From Mucilaginibacter sp. KACC 22773 (GTDB lineage: Bacteria > Bacteroidota > Bacteroidia > Sphingobacteriales > Sphingobacteriaceae), in the NCBI RefSeq assembly GCF_028736215.1, contig NZ_CP117883.1, positions 7,006,001 through 7,070,000 of the forward strand: DNA of 64,000 nucleotides. The letters run 5' to 3'. A program made the position numbers and the translations under genes. Of this stretch, positions 16,669-24,851 are shown one piece after another; positions within the stretch are counted from its first letter, which is position 1; each line of letters opens with the position of its first letter. Below the pieces are notes generated by a model that worked only from the letters and a program-made list of their open reading frames with translations, made no database searches and was not told where the DNA came from.

Positions 16669-17435
16669 CATTCAGAAACACCAATATCGCATTCCTAATC
16701 CTGCTGGGTGTTACCATCTGGGCCGACAAAACATATGGGGTAAGCTGGCTGGCATATGGGGCAATCATATTTATATACTCGCTTATTGTTGCTTATGGTT
16801 GCTATTTTGTAAGCTCCGGTTTTTTTATGCCGATGTACTGCTCGGCTAAAACAACCGATAAAGTAATAGCGATAACTTTTGACGATGGCCCAGTATCAGA
16901 AGGAACTCCGCAGGTTTTACAAATTTTGAAAGATGCCAGCGTCGAAGCCGCTTTTTTTTGCATTGGCGAACGTATTGCGGGCAATGAAGCCATCATAAGG
17001 CAAATGGATGCAAGTGGCCATATCATCGGCAACCATAGCTATACACACGCTGCCTTGTTCGATCTTTTCCCCTCAAAAAAAATGCTTGCCGAGATGCAGC
17101 AGCTGGACAACGAATTAGATAAAGTCATCGGTAAAAAAACAAAACTCTTCCGGCCGCCTTACGGGGTGATGAACCCCAACCTAAAAAACGCGATTATTAA
17201 AGGCGGCTATTTGCCCATAGGCTGGAGTGTTCGGTCGTACGATACTATGTCTACAGATGCTGATGTGCTTTTACAAAAAGTAACCCTCCAAATGAAACCT
17301 GGAGCAATCTTTTTATTTCACGACAGATGCCCGGTTACGGTGGCTATGCTGCCAAACTTTTTGGGGGAGGTAAGGGCGAAGGGATATCGGGTTGTTCGGG
17401 TTGATAAGATGCTTGGGCTCCCGGCCTACCAGTAA
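16662..17435 (+). CDS. Polysaccharide deacetylase (NodB-like, membrane anchored)
   Basis: A 257-residue protein with two N-terminal hydrophobic segments (about residues 5-55), so the catalytic domain probably faces the periplasm. The NodB motifs are complete: 'TFDDGP' (about 70-75), 'HSYTH' (about 124-128), 'RPPYG' (about 163-167) and a late 'LFHD'. It should remove N- or O-acetyl groups. The GTG start at 16662 overlaps the CLF gene by seven bases, so it is coupled to the pigment operon. A deacetylase acting on the pigment or an intermediate is possible but unproven. Confidence 0.85.
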   Translation: MLTFRNTNIAFLILLGVTIWADKTYGVSWLAYGAIIFIYSLIVAYGCYFVSSGFFMPMYCSAKTTDKVIAITFDDGPVSEGTPQVLQILKDASVEAAFFCIGERIAGNEAIIRQMDASGHIIGNHSYTHAALFDLFPSKKMLAEMQQLDNELDKVIGKKTKLFRPPYGVMNPNLKNAIIKGGYLPIGWSVRSYDTMSTDADVLLQKVTLQMKPGAIFLFHDRCPVTVAMLPNFLGEVRAKGYRVVRVDKMLGLPAYQ

Positions 17436-17458
17436 TCTCGAATTTATTAGTTAAAAAC

Positions 17459-18520
17459 TCACTTACACCCCGGAATTATATACTTTACCAACAAATCAAA
17501 AGCCCGTTTGGCCTTCCAGTTATTGTAATTGCCCTGGGTAAATACAACTACCAAATCTAAATCTTTAATAATCATAATGTACTGGCCGCCATTGCCCGAG
17601 GCAAAAACAACGTCTTCCGTATAACCCGGAGTTTTTACCTTTTCGTTGTACCAGTAATAGCCGTAATAAGCATGCTGCGGAGTGGCCATTTTATTCCTGC
17701 TCAATTTAACAAACGAAAAATCGGGAATTGAAATAGTGGCTGTGGTTGATGCCCTGAGCCATTGTGCCGATACTATCCGTTTTCCCCGCCAAACGCCATT
17801 GTTTTTTACCAGCAGCCCAATTTTAATCATATCCTTTGGCAGCAGGAAAAAGGATCCGGCAGTGGCGCCATGTCCGGCGGGATCAACTGTCCAGCGGTAG
17901 CTGGTAATCCCCAACGGATCAAACAAATGTTTTTTAGCAAAGGCCATAGCAGACATATGGGAGGCATTGCTGATAATACCACTAATGATCATTGGGTTAC
18001 ATGACGTATAGTTCCAAACTGTACCGGGATCGTTTTTCATAGGCAAATCCAGCGAAAACTTAACCCAGTCTTTAGTTTTTACCATGTCGGTTTCGCAATC
18101 CTTACCGTCATCATCCCATTCATTACAATCAAAGCCCGACCGCATTTCTAAAAGGTTTTTGATGGTGATAAGCTGTTTCCGTGCATCATTATTGGCAAAT
18201 GATTTATACTCAGGGAAAAACGCATAAACCTTTTGATCTGCATTTTTCACAAAGCCTTTATCAATGGCAATGCCCATCAGCAGGCTGGTTATAGATTTAA
18301 ATGACGACCGGGAATCGTGCAGCGAATCGGCAGTATAACCGTTAAAATAATGCTCGTAAATTAGTTTGCCACCTTTGGATATCAATATGCTGTGGACGCC
18401 GGTGTATTCCTGCTTTTCGATGGCGTGGGTCATCGAATCTAACAAAGCATGCGTTTGCGCATGTGCCCAATTGGATAGAAAGAAGTAAATAAGGGCCAAG
18501 TATTTTATTGGAGACGGCAT
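17459..18520 (-). CDS. Serine hydrolase, class C beta-lactamase / penicillin-binding protein family
   Basis: A 353-residue exported protein with a signal peptide ending at 'WAHAQ' (about residue 22). The serine is in 'SSFKSITS', an SxxK motif, and a Tyr follows in 'NYTSCN', the family's YxN-like position. The C-terminal region has a 'GNGGQYIMI' strand in the place of the KTG box. Family members hydrolyse esters or peptides in the periplasm. It lies between the two KS/CLF pairs on the minus strand, next to an intergenic region dense in palindromic repeats, and may be an insertion into the cluster. An esterase role on the pigment ester is possible. Confidence 0.85.
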   Translation of the reverse strand: MPSPIKYLALIYFFLSNWAHAQTHALLDSMTHAIEKQEYTGVHSILISKGGKLIYEHYFNGYTADSLHDSRSSFKSITSLLMGIAIDKGFVKNADQKVYAFFPEYKSFANNDARKQLITIKNLLEMRSGFDCNEWDDDGKDCETDMVKTKDWVKFSLDLPMKNDPGTVWNYTSCNPMIISGIISNASHMSAMAFAKKHLFDPLGITSYRWTVDPAGHGATAGSFFLLPKDMIKIGLLVKNNGVWRGKRIVSAQWLRASTTATISIPDFSFVKLSRNKMATPQHAYYGYYWYNEKVKTPGYTEDVVFASGNGGQYIMIIKDLDLVVVFTQGNYNNWKAKRAFDLLVKYIIPGCK

Positions 18521-18860
18521 ATTTCTGTTGATAATGGCTGATATAACGTTAAATCATCCAGAAGATAAGACGCATGGGATATTGGCGCGTTGCAAAGTGA
18601 ATCTTTATATTATCTTAAATTGTTTTATCTGTCGCGGGGTTTTTAACTCGCGACTACCGCTGGTTTCAGCTTTCAGCTGAAGCTAAGCCGGAGGCTTAAA
18701 CCAGGTTAACCCACGAGTTACGCTACGCTAACCTCGAGGGAGGTGATAGGGGCGCATAATTGCGCTTCCCGCAGGACATTCAGGATTTTCAGGGCCGATT
18801 TGCATGTGTGATTTGCACGCGGGAGACGCAATTATGCGTCTCCTACAGAAAAACAGAAAT
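18521..18860. repeat. Cluster of palindromic repeats between serine hydrolase and CLF genes
   Basis: This 340-base gene-free stretch is built of short palindromes. One is a CTGGTTT...AAACCAG stem at 18658-18704. Another pair is GGGGCGCATAATTGCGCTTCCCGC at 18747-18771 in inverted relation to CGCGGGAGACGCAATTATGCGTCTCC around 18819-18843. Each member also folds on itself: GCGCA-TAAT-TGCGC and GAGACGCA-ATTA-TGCGTCTC. This is typical of REP-like or MITE-like elements. No promoter is obvious. Confidence 0.65.
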
Positions 18861-19916
18861 TTATGCGGGCACACTCACCAGCATACAACTATGTTGCCCA
18901 ACTTTATGGGTGTTGTATATCAGTATATTTTTAAAACTACTTGCTTCGCCGTTTCTTTTTATCATATGCTGCGGCATGATTAACGCCCCGCTAACAAAAT
19001 TGCAGGCCAGCCAAAGTGCAAATGACGATGCCGTTGGATACTCGCCGCACATATGCTTAAAGCGGGCTATGGTGGTATATTTATCGAACAAGCTATCGCA
19101 GGAAGTATAAAAAGGGAGCGAGCGCTTATCGCCATTTTCGCCGGTTAACAGCAAGTCTGGCTTTTCGCCTTCGGCAAGGTTTTCTTCAACAAACTTTTTA
19201 ATGCGGATTTTAATCACCTCAACATCGGCGCTATGTATGGTAGTTATAGCTTTCAATTGCGCCATGGCGTTTTGTTTATTACCACTAACCATAAACATGG
19301 CCGCTCCTTCGCCAGACAGACTACCATCGGTTGTAGAACTGTACATGTCGCTGTTCAGGCAATCTTCTTTCTTAAACCAGCCCGCAAGGGTATCAAGGGT
19401 ATAGTTGTTAAACGAAATTTCGTCAACGCCACCCAATAAATAGCAACTATCCGGGTTTTCATTCAGCAGCATGACTGCATCGATAACCGCGTTTTCAAAA
19501 GCCAGCCCACGGTGAACATGGGTAAGGTTATAGTTTTTGTTATTGCTGATAAAGGCTATTTGCGATGATATGGTATTGGGGGTACCCTGCACAAAACTAC
19601 CCGGTGTGAGCATATCCTCGTTATACTCAATAATCTGGTTCAGGAACTTGCCGTTCTCCTCCATTCCGCTTACCTGGGTGCCTATGATAATGCCATCGGG
19701 CTGTACGGCATCTGCAAGCAGCGGCAGGGCGGCTCCCGAGCCGATGCGGGTACTTTTACTCATCCGGCGTAAAGCATTGCCTTTAAACTGCGGATAAGCA
19801 GGCTCAATGGCATACAGCTTGTTTTCAACCGAAGGGCGAAGCGTTTCAATGTCGATATTATCCCCAAAGGTTTGCTGGGGCGAAATACAGGTGGTTTTGT
19901 GGATATACAACTTCAT
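18861..19916 (-). CDS. Chain length factor-like ketosynthase homologue, CLF of pair 2
   Basis: A protein of about 351 residues, homologous to the CLF-like protein at 15625: it starts 'MKLYIHKTTCISPQQTFG' and contains 'TPGSFVQGTPNTISSQIAF' (about residues 109-127). The KS nucleophile position reads 'HRGLAFEN', with no Cys, so it should be a non-condensing partner subunit. I start at the ATG at 19916; the preceding ATG at 19919 overlaps the KS stop codon, and a start at 19949 would overlap the KS more. Its termination and the KS gene upstream show tight coupling. Confidence 0.8.
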   Translation of the reverse strand: MKLYIHKTTCISPQQTFGDNIDIETLRPSVENKLYAIEPAYPQFKGNALRRMSKSTRIGSGAALPLLADAVQPDGIIIGTQVSGMEENGKFLNQIIEYNEDMLTPGSFVQGTPNTISSQIAFISNNKNYNLTHVHRGLAFENAVIDAVMLLNENPDSCYLLGGVDEISFNNYTLDTLAGWFKKEDCLNSDMYSSTTDGSLSGEGAAMFMVSGNKQNAMAQLKAITTIHSADVEVIKIRIKKFVEENLAEGEKPDLLLTGENGDKRSLPFYTSCDSLFDKYTTIARFKHMCGEYPTASSFALWLACNFVSGALIMPQHMIKRNGEASSFKNILIYNTHKVGQHSCMLVSVPA

Positions 19917-19918
19917 CA

Positions 19919-21109
19919 TTAAGCTTTTGAAAAAATTAATGATGTACAATTCCCGCCAAAACCAAACGAATTACTCATTACATGTTTTATAGTGCCGGTG
20001 TTGTAAGCCTGCACGGGCTCAAGGCCAATATCAGTTATCGGTTCATTAAAATTCAAATTAGGGTATAGTTCCTGTCTGTCGATATTCAGAATGCTGTACA
20101 CCGCCTCGATAGCGCTGGCTGCACCAAGCGTATGCCCTGTAAAGCCTTTGGTAGATGCAAAACCGGGCAGGGTGTTAAACAGGCGCAGCATAGCGCGGCT
20201 TTCAACCTCGTCGTTATTCTCGGTGCCGGTGCCGTGGGCATTTATAAAGTCGATATCTGCTGGTTTTAACCCGGCATTATCCAATGCATTTTTCATAGCC
20301 AGGTACGGGCCATCGCCCTCCGGGGATAACGAAGATGGATGATAGGCATCATTGGCATTTCCATAACCGCTCACCTTGGCATAAATCTTTTTTCCTGTCG
20401 CATCGGCCTCTTTCTCTAATACTAAAAATGCTGCGCCTTCACCTAAATTAAGGCCTTTACGGTTTTGATCGAAAGGGGCACAAGGTTCATCCGAAAGAAT
20501 CCGCAGGGCGTTAAAACCATTAACCGTGAATTTGGCCAGGCTATCGGCCCCGCCTACAATTACACGATTTGCCAGTCCGTTCTTAATCAGCCTGCAACCG
20601 TACATAATAGCATTTGCTGATGACGAGCATGCCGTATTCAGGGTATTAATTACTCCGGTTATCCCATAACGCGTTTGTATGAATAGGTTTACCGATGCAT
20701 AATCGTATGATTTTACGTATTCAATATGTTCGGCATCGCCATGGGTATTGGCGTATAACTCGTCGGTAAGGCACATGCCACCTACGGTTGTAGCACCCAC
20801 AAGCGCGGTATCGGCGGCCGTTAATTCATTTTGGGTTAACCGGGCATCGGCAATAGCTTCATTAAACGCCTGCAAGGCAAGCAGGGTAGTGCGGGTAACG
20901 CCCGGTTCTGTTACGCCAAGTTTTGTTTTTAATTCCTGAGTGCCGGTCAATACTTCGCCGAAAGGCAGAAGTCCCGAATAGCGCGAAGGGAAATTGCCCC
21001 CTCCCTTAATAATTCCGGTTTTGCCCTGTACCAATGCAGTATGATTTTCAGCTACCGAGTGGCCAATAGCGCTGATCACTCCAATCCCGGTTACTACAAT
21101 CCTGTCCAA
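19919..21109 (-). CDS. Beta-ketoacyl-ACP synthase, KS subunit of KS/CLF pair 2
   Basis: A 396-residue FabF-type ketosynthase with Cys161 in 'NTACSSSAN', His in 'NAHGTGT' and His in 'FTGHTLGAA', plus the C-terminal 'SFGFGGNCTS' loop. It is similar throughout to the KS at 14418. Its CLF-like partner gene begins at its stop codon and ACP 4 lies 13 bases upstream, so ACP-KS-CLF form a minimal PKS set. The two KS/CLF pairs stand in opposite orientation around the deacetylase and serine hydrolase genes. Confidence 0.9.
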   Translation of the reverse strand: MDRIVVTGIGVISAIGHSVAENHTALVQGKTGIIKGGGNFPSRYSGLLPFGEVLTGTQELKTKLGVTEPGVTRTTLLALQAFNEAIADARLTQNELTAADTALVGATTVGGMCLTDELYANTHGDAEHIEYVKSYDYASVNLFIQTRYGITGVINTLNTACSSSANAIMYGCRLIKNGLANRVIVGGADSLAKFTVNGFNALRILSDEPCAPFDQNRKGLNLGEGAAFLVLEKEADATGKKIYAKVSGYGNANDAYHPSSLSPEGDGPYLAMKNALDNAGLKPADIDFINAHGTGTENNDEVESRAMLRLFNTLPGFASTKGFTGHTLGAASAIEAVYSILNIDRQELYPNLNFNEPITDIGLEPVQAYNTGTIKHVMSNSFGFGGNCTSLIFSKA

Positions 21110-21122
21110 TTTTTATCCGTGT

Positions 21123-21386
21123 TTATTTTTGACCGTTTTGCTCAATATACCTTGCCATGGTGTTCACGTCTACAAGTACCTTGCGGCCTTCCTTAGGGTC
21201 TTGAATGTTGATGCCGTACTCGCGTTTTAACAGTACTATAAGTTCCAGTGAATCGATGGAATCAAGCCCCAGGCCATCGCCAAACAATGGCTCATCGTCT
21301 TTAATGTCTGCCGGGGTAAGATCAGTTAAATTCAGGAACTGAATGATCTGAACTTTTAACTTCTCTTTTAGTTCTGTAGTTTCCAT
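21123..21386 (-). CDS. Acyl carrier protein 4
   Basis: An 87-residue ACP with the modification Ser in 'GLGLDSIDSLELIVLL' (about residues 36-51). It is closest to ACP 2 (5635-5892). It lies directly upstream of KS/CLF pair 2 and downstream of the ABC exporter permease, all on the minus strand. Confidence 0.93.
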   Translation of the reverse strand: METTELKEKLKVQIIQFLNLTDLTPADIKDDEPLFGDGLGLDSIDSLELIVLLKREYGINIQDPKEGRKVLVDVNTMARYIEQNGQK

Positions 21387-21393
21387 TTGGTAT

Positions 21394-22677
21394 CTATATT
21401 AAATTCTTTCTTTTTAAACCAATAAATGTTAGCGCCTGGAATACAAATGTAATTCCAACCAACGGAATAATGCTGATAACAACATCCTTTAATCCCGCGC
21501 CCTCTAAAAATAAGCCATAATAGGCTTCAATACACCAATGCAATGGCGATAATGAGCTTATTGTTTTTAATGCCCCCGGCATGGCAAATGAAGGCACCAT
21601 AAGGCCGCCAATAGCCGATAGTATCACTATGGATACCGCTCCAAAGCCGTTTGCCTGCTCCTGCGTATGAGCAAACACGCCCACACAAATGGCGTAACTT
21701 ACCGCGCAATAGCCAACGGCAACTGTTACCAATATCAAACCAAAGATATCTGCCGGTAAGTTTAACGCGGGCAAATTAATATACGGAAAAAACCATAATC
21801 CCAACGAAAAAATTACCATAGCCTGGAACAAGGTGACGCACAGATAGGTGATCTGCTTAGATAACAGGCCTACAGCAAAATTAGTAGGCAATGTTTTTAA
21901 ACGGATAAAGCTGCCGCTAACCTTTTCCCTCACCACACTGCCACTTAACGACATGATGATAAAAAACATGGCGAATATAGTCCAGGCGGGTACATTGTGC
22001 TGGGTGGCGTTTGGTGCGGTTATGCTGCCGCCCTTTGATACCGGCACCTGTTTTATTTCGGCCTTACCGTTCAGCATTTCCTGTTCCAGCTTCTCGGGCA
22101 TCTCCTTTTCGTTTATAGCAAAATAGAGTGTGCGCAGTGTTTCCCGGCTTTCCACAATCTGTAAGGCGCTGGTTAAGGCTCCGTTTACCGAAAAGCGGAT
22201 AGACTCGGGTATGGAAGGATTGTAATGTAAGATCAATGGCGTAGGTGCTGTCAGCGTTTCTTCTTTAGCTGAGTCGGCCTGCAGGCCAAAACTTTTTAAT
22301 GCTTTGTTGGATGATGATTTGGCTTTTGCCTCAATCTTTGCCGAAAAATCGGGCGGAATAGTAATGGCCAGCATGGCGTCGGCGTTATGCATGGCATCGC
22401 CCATTTGCTGCTCGTTTAATTTTGATTCTGCCTGCACCACTTTAAACATGCCAATTTTGCTGATGGTGGTTGTGAGTTGTTTGCTTAGCTTACCGGCATC
22501 ATTATTAGAAACCACTACGGTGAGCTTGTTTTTGTTCATCAGCTGAAAGGTGCTGTTTTGAATAAGCGTAACCACAATAACCAAAATAACGGGCATGATA
22601 AACATTAGCGATATGCCTACTTTGTCGCGCAGCAATATCCTTACATCTTTTACTATGGAGGCCCAAAGCTTAAACAT
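21394..22677 (-). CDS. ABC-2 type transporter permease
   Basis: A 427-residue inner-membrane protein with one hydrophobic segment near the N-terminus (about residues 22-42), a large extracytoplasmic loop (about 45-215) and five or so helices in the C-terminal half, the usual ABC-2 exporter layout. 'SGSVVREKVSGSFIRLKTLP' marks the coupling region at about 240-260. It shares one base with the end of the ATPase gene upstream, so the two form an exporter. In this position it probably moves the pigment or a lipid precursor across the inner membrane. Confidence 0.88.
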   Translation of the reverse strand: MFKLWASIVKDVRILLRDKVGISLMFIMPVILVIVVTLIQNSTFQLMNKNKLTVVVSNNDAGKLSKQLTTTISKIGMFKVVQAESKLNEQQMGDAMHNADAMLAITIPPDFSAKIEAKAKSSSNKALKSFGLQADSAKEETLTAPTPLILHYNPSIPESIRFSVNGALTSALQIVESRETLRTLYFAINEKEMPEKLEQEMLNGKAEIKQVPVSKGGSITAPNATQHNVPAWTIFAMFFIIMSLSGSVVREKVSGSFIRLKTLPTNFAVGLLSKQITYLCVTLFQAMVIFSLGLWFFPYINLPALNLPADIFGLILVTVAVGYCAVSYAICVGVFAHTQEQANGFGAVSIVILSAIGGLMVPSFAMPGALKTISSLSPLHWCIEAYYGLFLEGAGLKDVVISIIPLVGITFVFQALTFIGLKRKNLI

Positions 22678-23432
22678 TAGTTCCGGTAATCCTTTCCTGT
22701 TAAATTTAAAAACAGTTCCTCCAGGTCCTGGTGGCCATACTCTTCCAGCAAGCTATCCAGTTTTCCTTCCCTAACAATCTCGCCCTTATCAACCAGGGCT
22801 ATCTGCTCGCACAGGCCCTCGGCTTCGGCTAACTGGTGCGAGGTGTAGATCAACGTGGTGCCCTGTTTATTCAGCTGTTTTAAATAATCAATGATAGCGT
22901 GGCGAGTTTGTACATCCACACCAACAGTTGGTTCATCCAAAAACAAAATCTTCGGATTATGAATAACCCCTATGGCCAAATTCACCCGGCGTTTCATTCC
23001 TCCCGAAAAATTTTCAACGGCTTTGTGGCTTACATCTGTAAGCCCCAATATCTCCAATAATTCAGCCGAACGATGGGCTATCTGTTTGCGGCTTAAGCCG
23101 TACCAGGCCCCAAAAAAATCCAGGTTTTCTATCGGGCTAAGTTCCTGGTAAAAGGAAAAATCCTGCGGAACAAAACCAAACAGCTTATTTACAGCCTTGC
23201 TTTTGTTGCCTATTTTATGCCCCAGCAATTCAACCGTGCCTTTATCGGCAACCAGCAGGCCGGTCATCAAATTCATGAGCGTGGTTTTACCGGCGCCATT
23301 CGGCCCAAACAAACCAAAGCGCTCGCCTTCAGCAATCCTCAAATTTAGGCCGTCGTAAGTCACCCCCGAGTTGCCCGGATAATGAAAACAGAGGTTTTCG
23401 ATATTTACGGCGAGGGATTTCATGGTTACCAT
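22677..23432 (-). CDS. ABC transporter ATP-binding protein
   Basis: A nucleotide-binding subunit of about 250 residues with Walker A 'GPNGAGKTT' (about residues 39-47), the Q-loop 'FVPQDFSF', signature 'NFSGGMKRR' and Walker B 'ILFLDEPTVGVD' (about 163-174). It drives the adjacent ABC-2 permease. The ATG at 23432 overlaps the end of the BtrH-like gene; an ATG three codons later (23423) would avoid the overlap and is equally plausible. Confidence 0.9.
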   Translation of the reverse strand: MVTMKSLAVNIENLCFHYPGNSGVTYDGLNLRIAEGERFGLFGPNGAGKTTLMNLMTGLLVADKGTVELLGHKIGNKSKAVNKLFGFVPQDFSFYQELSPIENLDFFGAWYGLSRKQIAHRSAELLEILGLTDVSHKAVENFSGGMKRRVNLAIGVIHNPKILFLDEPTVGVDVQTRHAIIDYLKQLNKQGTTLIYTSHQLAEAEGLCEQIALVDKGEIVREGKLDSLLEEYGHQDLEELFLNLTGKDYRN

Positions 23433-24442
23433 TTAATATTTTTCAGCAGCGCAAACGCTTTCTTTTCTATTTCGGCAATTTCTAACAAATAGTTGCCCAT
23501 CACATTAAAATCTTCCTGGCTGCCTATGCGGCCTTTGTAAATACCCGCGGCCTGTACGGCGGCTGTTCGCCACATATCGCCGGCCTGGGTAAACATTTCT
23601 GACGCCTGTAGCAACACCGGGTTTGGCAGGTAATCATTAGCCTGTTGTAAAAACGCGGCATAAATGTACCTGAACCCGCCGCCGCCTGTACCAATCTCTT
23701 CCTGCATACGCACTAATTGCGCCAGGTACAAGCCCGCGGTTTTAAGGCCCAGCTTATCGCGCCAGCGCTTAATTTTGTTGCCGGTATACTTTATCCCGCT
23801 TACCCCGGCAAATGGGCCGGGGATAGAGAGCATGTTGAAAACATTCTTTTTGATGCCACTTTTAATAGCACTCCTGATCTGGTCGTCGGTAATTTCCGTT
23901 TGATTGGCAGGATAGTATAATTGTCCCTTTGGCGCCAAAGCCCCTTTGGCAAAACGCACGCGCTCCAGCTCATAGCTGGTAAGCGTTGTAGCGTGTTCCA
24001 TAATAGGATCGCTAATCAGGTAATTATCCCCCTCCTTGCCAAAAACAATAAGGTTGTGGGCATTAAAATGAAAGCGGTATTCCTTAGGGAAATAAGATAA
24101 ATAATAAACCCCAACCTGTGCGCCAACCGGCTGCCCGGCTTCAAGGCTTTCCATTAAAGCGGCCTCGGCCTTTTCTTTGGAACTGAATTTTTTCTGTATC
24201 ACCGGAATCCCCAGTGATTTACAGGTACGGTTAAATATAAAGCCGGGCATAGAGCGAAAAGCAATTGCCGGCCCATTGTTTATTTTTATTAGCGGTACGT
24301 ATACAAAAAACAGCCCGGCGCCAATACCAAAAGCCAGAGGCTCGGTTATTTTGCCGTTCGAGATCTTTTTTAATAAATTACTGGTAACCCCCGATTCGCA
24401 ATGTGCAGCTTGTCCGTGTTCAAAATCAATCTTCATGCACAT
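23426..24442 (-). CDS. BtrH N-terminal domain protein, candidate ACP-dependent acyltransferase
   Basis: A 338-residue protein with the papain/C39-like BtrH N-terminal domain: Cys15 in 'AHCESGVTSNLL', then 'FNAHNLIVFGKEGDNYLISDP' carrying the probable His and Asp of the triad. In butirosin synthesis BtrH moves an acyl group from an ACP to an amino sugar. Here, beside DarA/DarB and ACPs, the likely role is joining the ACP-bound polyene acid to the resorcinol; this is an inference from family chemistry. The gene overlaps its neighbours at both ends (24426 and 23432). The start may be two codons later, at 24436. Confidence 0.75.
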   Translation of the reverse strand: MCMKIDFEHGQAAHCESGVTSNLLKKISNGKITEPLAFGIGAGLFFVYVPLIKINNGPAIAFRSMPGFIFNRTCKSLGIPVIQKKFSSKEKAEAALMESLEAGQPVGAQVGVYYLSYFPKEYRFHFNAHNLIVFGKEGDNYLISDPIMEHATTLTSYELERVRFAKGALAPKGQLYYPANQTEITDDQIRSAIKSGIKKNVFNMLSIPGPFAGVSGIKYTGNKIKRWRDKLGLKTAGLYLAQLVRMQEEIGTGGGGFRYIYAAFLQQANDYLPNPVLLQASEMFTQAGDMWRTAAVQAAGIYKGRIGSQEDFNVMGNYLLEIAEIEKKAFALLKNIKW

Positions 24443-24833
24443 CCATACTTTTTAGCTCTTCAACCTTTACATTAAAGGCCTCGGCATATTTTTTTAAATC
24501 CTTTTCCGATAGTTTATTAAACACACCGGGTTTCAGGTGGCGTTTTATCTGCCATTTCCAAAAGCCGGTATAATCGGCCAAAATACTCAAATCCATCAAT
24601 CGCAACTCCATAAAAAACAACAGCGGACTGGCCTCTCCATTTAAAACCCTTTGTTTAGCGTTGGCAATGCGGCCATCAATTTCCTGCCAGGCAACATCAA
24701 GCGCAGTTATTTTTACATCCCATCCATCACTAAGCTGGGTTACATACCTCCCGTCGCTATCGGTAGCATAGCAAACCTCTTTGGTAATTTTACCAAGCGA
24801 ACTTAGGTCCTGGGGTACGTTTTCCTTTTTCAT
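24426..24833 (-). CDS. Conserved-context small protein of unknown function
   Basis: A soluble, charged protein of 135 residues that I do not recognise. It has no signal peptide or membrane helix. The N-terminal half carries aromatic, beta-type sequence ('GRYVTQLSDGWDVKI'); the middle has 'LFFMELRLMDLSILADYTGFW', an amphipathic helix; the end, 'LSEKDLKKYAEAFNVKVEEL', looks like the last helices of an XRE-type helix-turn-helix, though no full HTH is seen. It overlaps the BtrH-like gene and lies 18 bases after the DarB gene, so it should work in the same step. Confidence 0.75.
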   Translation of the reverse strand: MKKENVPQDLSSLGKITKEVCYATDSDGRYVTQLSDGWDVKITALDVAWQEIDGRIANAKQRVLNGEASPLLFFMELRLMDLSILADYTGFWKWQIKRHLKPGVFNKLSEKDLKKYAEAFNVKVEELKSMDVHED

Positions 24834-24851
24834 TACAAACAGCTAAAACGA

